From the NCBI GenBank assembly GCA_024278315.1, contig JAJRTL010000011.1, positions 1 to 50,206 of the forward strand: 50,206 nt of DNA. The letters are read 5' to 3'. This stretch comes from Planctomycetota bacterium (lineage in GTDB: Bacteria; Planctomycetota; UBA1135; GCA-002748355). The notes below the pieces were generated by a model, which saw nothing but the letters and a program-made list of their open reading frames with translations, made no database searches and was not told the origin of the DNA. Shown here one piece after another: positions 1 to 8,445 of this stretch; positions within the stretch are counted from its first letter, which is position 1; each line of letters starts with the position of its first letter. Both the position numbers and the translations under genes were made by a program.

Positions 1-600
1 GGAGACCTGGAGCGCGAAGAGCTGGTTGCCGAGACTGGGGAGGACTACGCAGCCATGGGTCACCTTGCCGCCGGAGCCGGTGCAGCCCTTGCCGGTTGAG
101 ACCGCACTCGCCGTGAGTTTTGGGACCACACTTCCCTTCGTGGCATGTCCCTTGTAGGTCGTGCCGACCTCGATCGCGAACTTGCTCCGCACCTTGTCGA
201 AGGAGGAGGGTCTCGTGGCCGAGAGCGGTGGTGTGAGGCGCAGGGTCAGGTCGAGTCCCAGACCGTGGAAGTTGCCGATCATCGAGAACTCGATGGCCTT
301 GAGGTCGAAGGTGATCTTGAGCTTGGGGCTCGTTCGCGTACCCCACCAGGGGATGTAGAGGCTCGTGAACTTGCCGGTGCCGTTCTCGAACTTGCCCGCC
401 GTGTAGGTCCACACGAAGGTGCCGGTCATCTGCCGCGCCTTGGCACGGGGATGGCTGGTGTCGGGTTGAAGCCAAACATCCTCGAGCTTGTAGGTGATGC
501 TCTTGGTCTGTGCGGAGAGGCTCGGTGCCAGGAGGCAGAGGCTGGCGAGGAGGCCGCCCACGAGCGTGGAGGTGGCGCGAATGCGGAGCAGAGACGGCAT
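1..600 (-). CDS. exported protein of unknown function (partial, 3' end outside window)
   Basis: The minus-strand frame is open from an ATG at 598-600 down to the left edge, giving 200 codons with no stop. The protein begins with a classical signal peptide: arginines at residues 6 and 8, a hydrophobic stretch rich in Leu and Ala, and a probable signal peptidase I site near Ser-Ala-Gln at about residue 31. The mature part is rich in Thr, Lys and Gly and looks like a beta-sheet extracellular protein. Segments such as TGTFVWTYTAGKFENGTGKF and the later Cys-Thr-Gly-Ser-Gly-Gly stretch resemble small secreted proteins that in some families end in a sorting signal, but the C-terminus lies outside the window. 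I do not recognise a family. It is read in the same direction as the VCBS protein gene that ends at 711, 110 bases upstream of it. Confidence 0.75.
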   Translation of the reverse strand, partial: MPSLLRIRATSTLVGGLLASLCLLAPSLSAQTKSITYKLEDVWLQPDTSHPRAKARQMTGTFVWTYTAGKFENGTGKFTSLYIPWWGTRTSPKLKITFDLKAIEFSMIGNFHGLGLDLTLRLTPPLSATRPSSFDKVRSKFAIEVGTTYKGHATKGSVVPKLTASAVSTGKGCTGSGGKVTHGCVVLPSLGNQLFALQVS

Positions 601-669
601 GAAGAAGATCCTGATTCGAGGTCAGCGGGGCTGGTGACCTGCGGCCTCCAGTGCTGCGAGTGTACTGCA

Positions 670-697
670 AGAGTGGGGCTCCGACGATCCCCACTCT
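670..697 (-). terminator. candidate terminator hairpin after the VCBS gene
   Basis: A perfect 9-bp stem (AGAGTGGGG with CCCCACTCT) closes a 10-base loop, 14 bases downstream of the stop of the minus-strand VCBS gene. There is no T tract after it on the minus strand, so it may be a processing or partial termination structure. Confidence 0.4.
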
Positions 698-710
698 CGA
701 GTCTCATCTC

Positions 711-3419
711 TCAGCGCAGGATGCGGTCGCTGATCCAGTTGCCGAGCCTCAGCTGGCTCACGCTGTTGCCATGCAGGAAGAGGCCCTGCGTCTGGATCGA
801 GAGACCCACCAGCGAGGGCTGTACGGGCAGCGGGAACTGGTAGAGGTAGGATTGGTTGTTGGGGATGACGAAGGGGGCACCCAGGTAGAGCTGTGTCGGA
901 GACAGGGAGAGCCAACCCAGGGGTGCGATCCGCACCGGACGTTTGAGAGCACTCAAAGAGAGCAGGGGGAAGGCGAGCCTGTCAGGGCGACCATAGGCGG
1001 TCTCCGCATAGAAGAGGATCCGGTAGTCCTGGCCCAGTCGTGCCAACTGGGGCGTATGGATCTGTCGCATGCGGTTCTTGTAGACATCCCTCCCGACAAC
1101 GATGTCCAGGTCACCATCCCTGTCCAGGTCGGCGACCGAAGGTCTGGGATAGGCCCGCCAGCCGAAGCCAACGCGCTCCCGGCTCTTGTCCGAGAAGACG
1201 CCCTTCCCGTTGTTCTCCAGATAGCTGCGTCCTCCGAAGAGGTTCTTTCTGGAGAAGTTCAGCATGAGGAGGTCGGGATCGCCGTCCTGATCCATGTCGG
1301 CGAAGACCAGGCTCCAGGTGGTGTCGAGGATCTGGGGGATCCGGCCCTTGCTCGCATCGGTGAATCGACCCTTGCCATTGTTCAGCAGGAGACGATCGAG
1401 CCTGCCGGCGCCGAAGTTCCAGTCCCCGTTGCCGACGAAGAGATCCACATCACCGTCACCGTCCACGTCGGCGGCGCCGACTCCCAAGCTGGCGTCCGAC
1501 ACCTTGGGAAGGGCCTTGGTCGTCACGTCGGTGAAGCCGCCCTTGCCGTCATTGAGATAGATCCGATTCTGCTCTCCTGTGCTGCCTGGAAGTCTGTGGC
1601 GTCCATTGGCCAGGAACAGGTCCAGATCTCCATCACCGTCCAGATCCGCAAGGATCAGGTCACGCGTCTCATCGCCATCCTTGGGGAAGGACGAGGCCGC
1701 TGCCTGCACGAAGCGACCTTTCCCGTTGTTCAGCAAGAGTTGATTCGAGCTGCCCACATTGGCCACGATCATGTCCAGGTCCTTGTCGCCATCGACATCC
1801 GCGAAGGCCAGGGTCTGGGAGTTCTGCTTGCTCGAGGGAAGACTCGCAAAGGTGGCGTCCTGGAAGTGCGCACGACCGTCGTTGAGATAGAGTGTGTTCT
1901 GTCCGCTGTTGGCGAAGGCCAGGTCCAGGTCCCCATCTCCATCGACGTCACCGGCAATGACGTCGACGCTCGTATCACTGTCCTTGGGGAAGTGGCTCTT
2001 CGTGACTTGCACGAAGCCTCCTTGGCCATCGCCCAACCAGATCTGGTTCTGGGCGTTCTCGTGACCCAGGAAGGCCTCCACCTTGTCCGGATTTCCATCC
2101 CCATCGAGATCGGCCAGGACCGTGGCGCGGACGGAGGAGTTGGGATCCCTCAAGAAGTGACCGCGTGTGGTCTCCAGGAACTGCCCCTTCCCCAGTCCCA
2201 GGATGAGTCGAAGCCCTGCACTGTAGTTGCCGCAGAGGATGTCGGGGTTGCCGTCGGCATCGAAGTCGGCGATCCGTACGCATGCAGTCGCGTTGCGATC
2301 TTCGATGAGGAGTGGCTTCTTGGGGCTGATGAAGGAACCACGACCGTTCCCGAGAAGGAGCCGGTCCGAGGAGCGGTAGTTTCCTACATAGACGTCGAAC
2401 CTGCCATCCGCATCCAGATCTGCCACAGCCAGGGAAGTCGAGTAGCTTGCCTCCTTCCCCATCGCATCGCGGAGTTCAAAAAAGCCGAAAGCGGATCCCA
2501 GGTTCCTGTAGACACGGTTCTGGCTTCCTGCATTCAGGTCGCCATTGGCCTCGATGAGGTCGAGGTCTCCATCTCCATCCAGGTCCACGAGAAGAAGGTC
2601 GTTGGTGTTCTCGATGAGCCCCAGTCTCCAGACCTTGCTGCCGTCGGTGAACCTGCCCTTTCCGTTGTTGAGATAGACCTTGTTGGCCTGACGATGGCTT
2701 TGGCTCCATGGGTGGCCATTGCCCAGCACCATGTCCAGATCCCCGTCGCCGTCCAGGTCCCCCAGGACCACGGCCTGGGTGAGGTCGGTATCCACTGGCA
2801 TGTGGGTCTTGGTGGCATCCGTGAAGACCCCCTTGCCATTGTTGAGGTAGAGCCTGTTCTGCTGGCCCGTCTTCCCGTCGTAACTGCCGTGGGCCAGGAC
2901 CAGATCCAGATCTCCATCCCCATCCACATCGGCCAGGGCCAGTGCGTTGGTGCTGTCGCCGTCTTTGGGGAGGTTCTTGGTCGTTGAGTCGGCGAACCGT
3001 CCCTGCCCGTCTCCGAGCATGAGCAGGGTCTGACCGATGGCAGTGACTCCCAGCCTGGTCGTAGCGATGACCAGATCCAACTTCTTGTCTCCGTTGACGT
3101 CGCCCACGGCCACCGCCGAGGGGAAATCCCTGCCCTTCCAGCTCAGGCGCTGCCGGAGGAAGCCTGCATTCCCATCATTGAAGAATGTGAATCCCACTGA
3201 GGAGGCGATGGCACCGAAGATATCGAGTCGCCCGTCCTGGTCGAAGTTGCCGATTCCCAGGCCGATGACCCCGTTGGCGGCAGCGGTGAACTGCGACTTG
3301 CCCTCGAGCCCGTAGCTCTGGAGCTGTCTCTGGGCAAGGCCCAGACCGCAGGGTAGCAGGCCGATCGAGAAGAGAAGGATCCAGCGCGAGGCTCTGGGAC
3401 ATGAGGAGAGGACAGTCAT
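711..3419 (-). CDS. secreted VCBS/FG-GAP repeat protein with 14 calcium-binding repeats
   Basis: The start is placed at the ATG at 3417-3419 because it opens a signal peptide (MTVLSSCPRASRWILL..., cleavage likely after LGLA). The frame stays open further upstream, but that part has no export signal. The product is 902 residues. After the signal peptide come 14 copies of a DxDxDGxxD calcium-binding loop, for example DVDGDGDLD and DLDGDGDLD, spaced about 50-60 residues apart. Each is followed by an aromatic-rich strand such as NRLYLNNGKGVFTDAT. This is the VCBS/FG-GAP pattern, which folds as beta-propeller blades; 14 repeats could form two seven-bladed propellers (inference). The last 120 residues lack repeats and resemble the C-terminal beta domain of many planctomycetal exported proteins (PNNQ..LYQFPLPVQPSLVGL). 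The likely location is outside the cell or on its surface. A substrate cannot be read from the sequence. Confidence 0.88.
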   Translation of the reverse strand: MTVLSSCPRASRWILLFSIGLLPCGLGLAQRQLQSYGLEGKSQFTAAANGVIGLGIGNFDQDGRLDIFGAIASSVGFTFFNDGNAGFLRQRLSWKGRDFPSAVAVGDVNGDKKLDLVIATTRLGVTAIGQTLLMLGDGQGRFADSTTKNLPKDGDSTNALALADVDGDGDLDLVLAHGSYDGKTGQQNRLYLNNGKGVFTDATKTHMPVDTDLTQAVVLGDLDGDGDLDMVLGNGHPWSQSHRQANKVYLNNGKGRFTDGSKVWRLGLIENTNDLLLVDLDGDGDLDLIEANGDLNAGSQNRVYRNLGSAFGFFELRDAMGKEASYSTSLAVADLDADGRFDVYVGNYRSSDRLLLGNGRGSFISPKKPLLIEDRNATACVRIADFDADGNPDILCGNYSAGLRLILGLGKGQFLETTRGHFLRDPNSSVRATVLADLDGDGNPDKVEAFLGHENAQNQIWLGDGQGGFVQVTKSHFPKDSDTSVDVIAGDVDGDGDLDLAFANSGQNTLYLNDGRAHFQDATFASLPSSKQNSQTLAFADVDGDKDLDMIVANVGSSNQLLLNNGKGRFVQAAASSFPKDGDETRDLILADLDGDGDLDLFLANGRHRLPGSTGEQNRIYLNDGKGGFTDVTTKALPKVSDASLGVGAADVDGDGDVDLFVGNGDWNFGAGRLDRLLLNNGKGRFTDASKGRIPQILDTTWSLVFADMDQDGDPDLLMLNFSRKNLFGGRSYLENNGKGVFSDKSRERVGFGWRAYPRPSVADLDRDGDLDIVVGRDVYKNRMRQIHTPQLARLGQDYRILFYAETAYGRPDRLAFPLLSLSALKRPVRIAPLGWLSLSPTQLYLGAPFVIPNNQSYLYQFPLPVQPSLVGLSIQTQGLFLHGNSVSQLRLGNWISDRILR

Positions 3420-3660
3420 GGGGTGCTCCGGGTAGAGGCCAGTCGTCGAATCTGGGGCACAGGCAGACCTTCCTTGCAGGCAGGCCCGCCGGGGATCATA
3501 GCCCTGCTGGCGAACGCCGGTAATGTCCGATGGTATGGGAATCGCTACAGCGCAGGCCAAGAAGCACAGGGGTGCCGCTTCCCTGGGCAGGGGGGAGGGC
3601 GCATAATCCCGGCTCGAAAAGCCCTGTTTCCCCTTGAGACCCCTCGTGGATGGAGGCCCT

Positions 3661-3978
3661 ATGGCCGGTGGAGAGATGAACCTGCTCAAGCAGGCCCAGA
3701 TGATGAACAGCAAGATGCAGGAGGTCCGGACGGAGCTCAAGCAGCGGATCGAGGAAGGCACGGCGGGTGGTGGTGCGGTGCGGGTCTACATGAATGGCCA
3801 GCGCGAGATCATGGGCGTCAAGATCGACCCCGAGGCCGTGGATCCCGACGACGTCGAGACGCTCGAAGAGCTGGTCGAGACCGCCGTCAAGCTCGCCCTC
3901 CAGAAGGCACAGGAGCTCGAGGAGCGTGAGATGAGCAAGATCACGGGCGGCCTCAACCTGCCTGGACTCAACTTCTGA
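3661..3978 (+). CDS. ybaB: YbaB/EbfC family nucleoid-associated protein
   Basis: This 105-residue protein has the usual length and pattern of YbaB/EbfC, a homodimeric DNA-binding nucleoid-associated protein. An N-terminal helix (NLLKQAQMMNSKMQEVRTEL) is followed by a short beta region (GGGAVRVYMNGQREIMGVKI), an acidic turn (DPEAVDPDDVETLEELV) and a C-terminal helix ending in a Gly-Leu-rich tail. The ATG at 3661 is preferred over an upstream TTG at 3634 because GGAGG lies 4 bases before it; an internal ATG at 3676 with GAGAG is the alternative. recR follows 33 bases after the stop, the order found in very many bacteria (dnaX-ybaB-recR); dnaX is not present here. The gene is divergent from the VCBS gene, with about 240 bases between their starts. 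Confidence 0.93.
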   Translation: MAGGEMNLLKQAQMMNSKMQEVRTELKQRIEEGTAGGGAVRVYMNGQREIMGVKIDPEAVDPDDVETLEELVETAVKLALQKAQELEEREMSKITGGLNLPGLNF

Positions 3979-4011
3979 GTCTCGTCCCTTCCCCTTCCCG
4001 GCACAGGCCGC

Positions 4012-4608
4012 ATGAAACGACCCGCAGCCCTCGAAGCTCTCAGCGAGGCCCTCACACGGCTCCCGGGTATCGGGGCCGTGACCAGTGAGCGGCTGGCCTA
4101 TCACCTGCTCTCCGTACCCAAGACGGAGGCCTTGCTGCTGGCCGATGCGATTCGCAGGGCTCGTGAGGAGATCCTCCTCTGCTCCCGCTGCGGCAACCTG
4201 GATCACGTGGACCCTTGCGGCATCTGCGAGGACCCGGAACGGGACCGAGGGATCGTGCTGGTGGTCGAGGGACCGCGCGAAGTCCTGTCCTTCGAGGCCG
4301 CAGGATTCCGTGGGCTCTATCACGTCCTCCACGGAAGGATCGCACCCCTCGAGGGTGTCCAGGAGAAGGACCTCGAGATCCAGAAGCTCATCGATCGCGT
4401 GAAGGCGAGCGGGTACCGCGAGATCTGTCTGGCCATGGCGCCCGACCTCGAAGGCGAAGCGACCGCCGATTGGCTCCGCCAGGCCTTGTCGGAGACCCAG
4501 ACCTCGATCACGCGCATCGCACGCGGCATTCCTGCCGGCGCCTCGATCACGCAAGTGCAGAAGAGCATCCTCGCCGATGCCCTCGAGGGTCGTCGCGGCA
4601 TGTCCTGA
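4012..4608 (+). CDS. recR: recombination mediator protein RecR
   Basis: At 198 residues this matches RecR, the ring-forming partner of RecO that loads RecA on gapped DNA. A helix-hairpin-helix lies near the start (LTRLPGIGAVTSERLAYHLL). A four-Cys zinc finger follows at about residues 57-72 (CSRCGN then CGIC). The Toprim domain (about 80-175) carries VVEGPREVLSFE, and GRIAPLEGV is the usual Toprim loop. The C-terminal part carries the conserved GASITQVQKSILADAL-type tail. No clear Shine-Dalgarno sequence precedes the ATG, so it is probably translated from the ybaB message. It converges with the hydrolase gene; the two stop codons are only 22 bases apart and no terminator is visible between them. 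Confidence 0.96.
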   Translation: MKRPAALEALSEALTRLPGIGAVTSERLAYHLLSVPKTEALLLADAIRRAREEILLCSRCGNLDHVDPCGICEDPERDRGIVLVVEGPREVLSFEAAGFRGLYHVLHGRIAPLEGVQEKDLEIQKLIDRVKASGYREICLAMAPDLEGEATADWLRQALSETQTSITRIARGIPAGASITQVQKSILADALEGRRGMS

Positions 4609-4630
4609 AGCCTTCCCCGGGAGTGGTGGA

Positions 4631-5893
4631 TCAGTCCTTCTGAAGAGCCTTCAGGTGTAGCTGCGCCCGCTTTCCGAAGCCGGTTCCCCCGAGCTTGCCC
4701 TGCGCCAGGGCTTGCATCTTCTTCTCCGACTCCAGGGGTGCGGAATCCAGCAGGTCCCTGGCCTCGAGGAAGGCCCTGCGCGCCTCCAGCTCGGCTCGGA
4801 ACTTCTTGTTCCTCTCGAGCTTCTTGCGTGCGGAGGCGAAGCCCTTGGCGAGGGTCGGCTCGGCTACGAGTTGGGCCTCGAGCCGGAGGATCTCCCTGTA
4901 TCGCAGGAGACCGTGGGCTGCCGGGTCCAGGCGGGCGAGCTCTTTGGGTAGCTTGCGGAGGGCGGAATGGACCTCCTTGATCACGGACAGGGCCTGGCTT
5001 CGCCGTGCGAAGCCCGCTCTCGACGAGCCCTTGGCGACTTCGCCGGCGGCACGGAGCAAGGCCGCGAACTCGCCTCGTTCCGCCAGGTGGCTCCAGCCCC
5101 CGAAGTCCTGGGTCGGCTTGGATCGGCGTCGCAGCAGGCTGCTGTAGTCGGGGCAGGCCTGGATGTAGCTCCGTTCCTGGAGGATGCTGCTCTCGGGAAC
5201 GTTGTGACCGGTGTCGGGCATCTCGATGTACTCCACGTCGTACCCTTCTGCCGACATGCGGAGGTAGTTGCGTCGGGTGGACTGGAGCATCTTGAAGCCT
5301 GTTCCTTCCTGATCTCCGACCCACATGATATAGGAGGTCCTGGGGGCTGGGCTCCGGGGCGCACGGCAGCCACTGTTCAGGAACACAGCACGGAAGGGGA
5401 ACTCCCTGTCCTGGCCGAACTCGAAGGTCCATCGGGAGGCTGTGATGCCTCCCATCGAGAATCCTTCCAGGAACATCCGACCACGATCGATCGGATAGTC
5501 GCGGCAAACCCGATCCAGGACCCGCTGGAAAGCCTCTGTCGTCCGCGGATGGGAACGCCCGCTCGTCTTTTGGTCCAGTTGATATTGTGGAGCCACGATG
5601 AAGACGGGAAAGGCCTTGCTGGACACGCCTGACATGCCCTGGAGGTGGATCTCGGAGGGGTCTCCATTGCCGTGCAAGGCGAAGAGCAGCGGATAGCGCT
5701 TGCCCTTGGCGAGGCCTTCGGGCACCGCCACCATGTAGTAGAGCCCCTCGAACCCAGGCTCGGTCAGTTCGATGCGCACCGTTCCGGGCTTCAAGCCTGG
5801 CGCCTTCCTGCCCTTCTTCTTCTGGCCGGGCGCGGAGGCAAGCGCGAGACAGCAGAAGGTGAGGGCGAGGACCCTTGGTCGGCTTGCAGTCAT
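4631..5893 (-). CDS. secreted alpha/beta hydrolase (esterase/feruloyl esterase-like)
   Basis: The ATG at 5891-5893 is chosen because AGGAG lies about 10 bases before it and the first 23 residues form a signal peptide (MTASRPRVLALTFCCLALAS). The product is 420 residues. The nucleophile elbow GFSMGG puts the catalytic Ser at residue 146, an oxyanion HGNG lies at 74-77, a candidate acid is Asp194 (VGDQEG), and the catalytic His is 230 (DTGHNVP). This is the pattern of PHB-depolymerase and acyl-ester hydrolases acting outside the cytoplasm. Residues from about 260 to the end are helical and charged (KKLERNKKFRAELEARRAFL) and look like an added tail, not part of the hydrolase fold. The substrate is unknown; it may attack plant or microbial polymer esters (inference). 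Confidence 0.85.
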   Translation of the reverse strand: MTASRPRVLALTFCCLALASAPGQKKKGRKAPGLKPGTVRIELTEPGFEGLYYMVAVPEGLAKGKRYPLLFALHGNGDPSEIHLQGMSGVSSKAFPVFIVAPQYQLDQKTSGRSHPRTTEAFQRVLDRVCRDYPIDRGRMFLEGFSMGGITASRWTFEFGQDREFPFRAVFLNSGCRAPRSPAPRTSYIMWVGDQEGTGFKMLQSTRRNYLRMSAEGYDVEYIEMPDTGHNVPESSILQERSYIQACPDYSSLLRRRSKPTQDFGGWSHLAERGEFAALLRAAGEVAKGSSRAGFARRSQALSVIKEVHSALRKLPKELARLDPAAHGLLRYREILRLEAQLVAEPTLAKGFASARKKLERNKKFRAELEARRAFLEARDLLDSAPLESEKKMQALAQGKLGGTGFGKRAQLHLKALQKD

Positions 5894-6151
5894 CACAGGA
5901 TCTTCTCCTTGGAGGTCCAAGCTCCCAGTATGCACTGACAAGAGCTGATCGCCGGGGCGGGAAACCAGGGAGCCTTGCCTGGGGCCTTGGTCGTGGATCC
6001 CCGCTGTCGATGGGAGTAGCGGCGCAGGAGGGTCGGGCATATCCCGCGCGGAATCAAGGGCTGCCTCCTCAAGGCTTCGGGCGGACTGGTCGAAACATGG
6101 ACTGCCAGGACGAGCAGTTCGTCCGGGCCTCGATCAACCACAAGGTGGGGC

Positions 6152-7498
6152 ATGAATCTGCAGCTGGGACTAGGCGCGAGGCAGGAACAGAGACTTGCGC
6201 TGCTTCCACAGATGCTCCAATCCATCGAGATCCTGCAGCTCTCGACGCAGGACCTGCTCGCACGGGTCGAGAAGGAGCTGTCGGAGAACGAGACACTCGA
6301 GTTGGCCGAACCCGAGGTCACGACCGAAGCCCCGAACGAGGAAGCCTCGGCGGAAGAGGAGCACTGGTACGAGGAGGAAGCGCCCAAGCCCAGGGGAACG
6401 GCGGAGGACTTCGATCCCCTGACCCAGGTGCCTGCGACCCAGAGTCTCTCACTCCAGGATCATCTCCTGGAACAGGCATCCCTCATCGAGCTGGATGACA
6501 AGAGCCGGTCCCTCTTGGGTTTCCTGATCGGAAGCCTGGACGAGAACGGGCACCTCTCACTGGATCTCGAGGATCTCCTGGAACTCTTTGGGGACGAGGA
6601 TCTTATCCGCGATGTGCTGGATCTGCTGCGCTCCCTGGAGCCGCAGGGCATCGGCTGGCCAGGCCCGATCGAGAGCATGCTGGCCCAGATCGACCCCACA
6701 GATCCCGACGCCGACGTCCTGGAGAACCTCGTCAGCCGCCACCTGGAGGATCTGGCCAAGAACCGGATGCCCAAGGTCTCCAAGGCCTGCGGGTTGAGCT
6801 TGGAAGAACTGGCCGAGGTCCTGCCCAGGATGCGTGACCTGGATCCATGCCCGGGTCGGCGCTTCGCGCCCGACGAGGCCGAGCTCATGCGTCCCGACGT
6901 CGTCGTTCGGCGTGAGGATGGGGAGTGGCAGGTCTACGTGGATGCCACCCGCGTGCCGCCCTTGCGTATCCGGAGCGACTACGAGGCGATGGCCCGGGAC
7001 CGGGACAGCTCCAAGGAACTCAAGACCTACCTGCGGGCCAAGCTCGGCTCGGCGCGCGATCTCATGGCCTCCATCCAACAGCGCAAGGAAACCCTGGGGC
7101 GGGTGGCACGAGCCATCTTCGATCGGCAGAAGGACTTCCTCGAACGGGGCCGCGCTGGCCTGCGACCGCTCAAAATGCAGGAGGTGGCTGATGCCGTGGG
7201 CATCCACTTGAGCACGGTGAGCCGCGCCATCTCACACAAGTACGTGCAGACCGATATGGGCATCTTCCCCTTGCGCCTGCTCTTCGATGGAGGCGTGGAG
7301 CTTTCGGGCAAGAGCCGCGGCTCGGTGAAGGAGAGCGTGCGCGAGCTCATCGAGAACGAGGACAAGAGCGATCCGCTCAGCGATGAGGCGGTCGTCGAGA
7401 AGCTGGCCCAGATGGATCTCAAGGTGGCGCGTCGCACGGTGGCCAAGTACCGCAAGGAGCTGGGTCTTCCCTCCTCCTGGCGTCGCCGCCAGTACTGA
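6152..7498 (+). CDS. rpoN: RNA polymerase sigma-54 factor RpoN
   Basis: This 448-residue protein has all three regions of sigma-54. Region I is Gln/Leu-rich at the N-terminus (LGLGARQEQRLALLPQMLQS), where enhancer-binding ATPases act. Region II is an acidic linker (about residues 45-90). Region III holds the core-binding and DNA-binding parts, including a helix-turn-helix (MQEVADAVGIHLSTVSRAIS) that reads the -12 element. The RpoN box ARRTVAKYRKEL near residue 430 reads the -24 element. The start ATG follows AAGGTGGGG. The gene opens the rpoN-truA-hpf-ptsN-ptsH block; in many bacteria rpoN sits directly before hpf and ptsN, so truA looks inserted. Its target promoters are not evident in this window. 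Length and motifs are normal. Confidence 0.97.
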   Translation: MNLQLGLGARQEQRLALLPQMLQSIEILQLSTQDLLARVEKELSENETLELAEPEVTTEAPNEEASAEEEHWYEEEAPKPRGTAEDFDPLTQVPATQSLSLQDHLLEQASLIELDDKSRSLLGFLIGSLDENGHLSLDLEDLLELFGDEDLIRDVLDLLRSLEPQGIGWPGPIESMLAQIDPTDPDADVLENLVSRHLEDLAKNRMPKVSKACGLSLEELAEVLPRMRDLDPCPGRRFAPDEAELMRPDVVVRREDGEWQVYVDATRVPPLRIRSDYEAMARDRDSSKELKTYLRAKLGSARDLMASIQQRKETLGRVARAIFDRQKDFLERGRAGLRPLKMQEVADAVGIHLSTVSRAISHKYVQTDMGIFPLRLLFDGGVELSGKSRGSVKESVRELIENEDKSDPLSDEAVVEKLAQMDLKVARRTVAKYRKELGLPSSWRRRQY

Positions 7499-7500
7499 GC

Positions 7501-7529
7501 TTGGCCTCGGAGTGCCCGCCGTGTAGCGT
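7501..7529 (+). promoter_or_regulatory. candidate sigma-70 promoter for truA, possibly giving a leaderless message
   Basis: TTGGCC at 7501-7506 and TAGCGT at 7524-7529 are separated by 17 bases. Transcription would begin at about 7536, exactly the truA ATG. No Shine-Dalgarno sequence precedes that ATG, which fits a leaderless transcript. The -10 match is only 3 of 6. Confidence 0.3.
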
Positions 7530-7535
7530 CTCGGC

Positions 7536-8333
7536 ATGCGGACGCTCCGACTCCTGATTGCCTATGACGGCACCGACCTGGCCGGTTGGCAGCGACAGGC
7601 CAACGGCGAGACCGTGCAGGAACATCTGGAACGTGCCTTCCGGACCCTCACCGGGGAGGAGATCACGGTCCATGGCAGTGGTCGGACCGACGCAGGTGTG
7701 CATGCCCTCTGTCAAAATGCACATGTGCGCGTGGAGAACCCGAGACCTCCGACCGACCGCCTGCACCGGGCCCTCAACAGCCTGCTCCCGCTCGAGATCC
7801 GCGTCTTGTGCGCCATGGAGGTGCCTCACGAATTCCACGCACGCTTCTCGGCCCGAGGCAAGCGCTACCTCTATCGCATCCGATGGACGGAGGTTCCCGA
7901 CCCCATCGAGCGGCGGTACTCCTACTGGGTGCCCCAGTCCCTGGACCTGGAGCGGATGCGGGAGGCGGCCGTCCATTTCCTGGGCGAACACGATTTCGTG
8001 GCCATGGCCAGCAACCCCGGTCATGCCTATATCCGTCCCACCGTCAGGACCATCCAGGCCATCCACCTCCTGCGGCGGAGGGGCGGGGCGGACCTCGTCG
8101 TCCAGGGCAGTGGCTTCCTCTACAACCAGGTCAGGACCATGGCAGGCTCCCTGGTGGCTGTGGGCAGGGGAAAGGAGGCACCCGAATGGATTGCCGCAAT
8201 TCTCCACAGTCGGGATCGGAGCCTCGCCGGGCCGACACTCCCACCTCAGGGCCTCTTCCTCCTGCGGGTCCTTTATCCAGAGGAATTCGGAGGAAATGGG
8301 GGCGCAAGGGAGAGAAGCTATCGGTCGAAGTAG
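7536..8333 (+). CDS. truA: tRNA pseudouridine(38-40) synthase TruA
   Basis: The 265-residue product is TruA, which converts uridines 38-40 of the tRNA anticodon arm to pseudouridine. The N-terminal AYDGTDLAGWQRQ and the catalytic block GSGRTDAGVHA are both present; the catalytic Asp is residue 52. Other conserved parts are the RALNSLLP segment, FHARFSARGKRYLYRI and the C-terminal GSGFLYNQVRTMAGSLVAVGRG. The ATG at 7536 lacks a ribosome-binding site, unlike its neighbours, which suggests leaderless or coupled translation after rpoN (38 bases upstream). The gene splits the usual rpoN-hpf pair. The last 15 residues are variable and rich in Gly, Arg and Ser. Confidence 0.97.
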   Translation: MRTLRLLIAYDGTDLAGWQRQANGETVQEHLERAFRTLTGEEITVHGSGRTDAGVHALCQNAHVRVENPRPPTDRLHRALNSLLPLEIRVLCAMEVPHEFHARFSARGKRYLYRIRWTEVPDPIERRYSYWVPQSLDLERMREAAVHFLGEHDFVAMASNPGHAYIRPTVRTIQAIHLLRRRGGADLVVQGSGFLYNQVRTMAGSLVAVGRGKEAPEWIAAILHSRDRSLAGPTLPPQGLFLLRVLYPEEFGGNGGARERSYRSK

Positions 8334-8363
8334 GTCTGCTGTCCCACGATGGGAAAGCGACTG

Positions 8364-8369
8364 TAGAAT
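8364..8369 (+). promoter_or_regulatory. possible -10 hexamer for hpf-ptsN-ptsH
   Basis: TAGAAT (5 of 6 to TATAAT) lies 77 bases before the hpf start and outside the truA coding region. No good -35 lies 16-18 bases upstream, so the call is weak. Confidence 0.25.
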
Positions 8370-8445
8370 GGGGGGGTCGTTCCTGGGCCAGGTCGAGGCC
8401 TCGCCAGGATTACCTCTTCTCCAGAACCCCAACAGGAGTACTACC

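Noticed and set aside
651-2987. 778-codon open frame on the plus strand over the VCBS gene
   Set aside because: It is antisense to a gene with a clear signal peptide and 14 repeats. Its low-complexity repeats (QVQI, HVQIPVAVQV) are the complement of the calcium loops.
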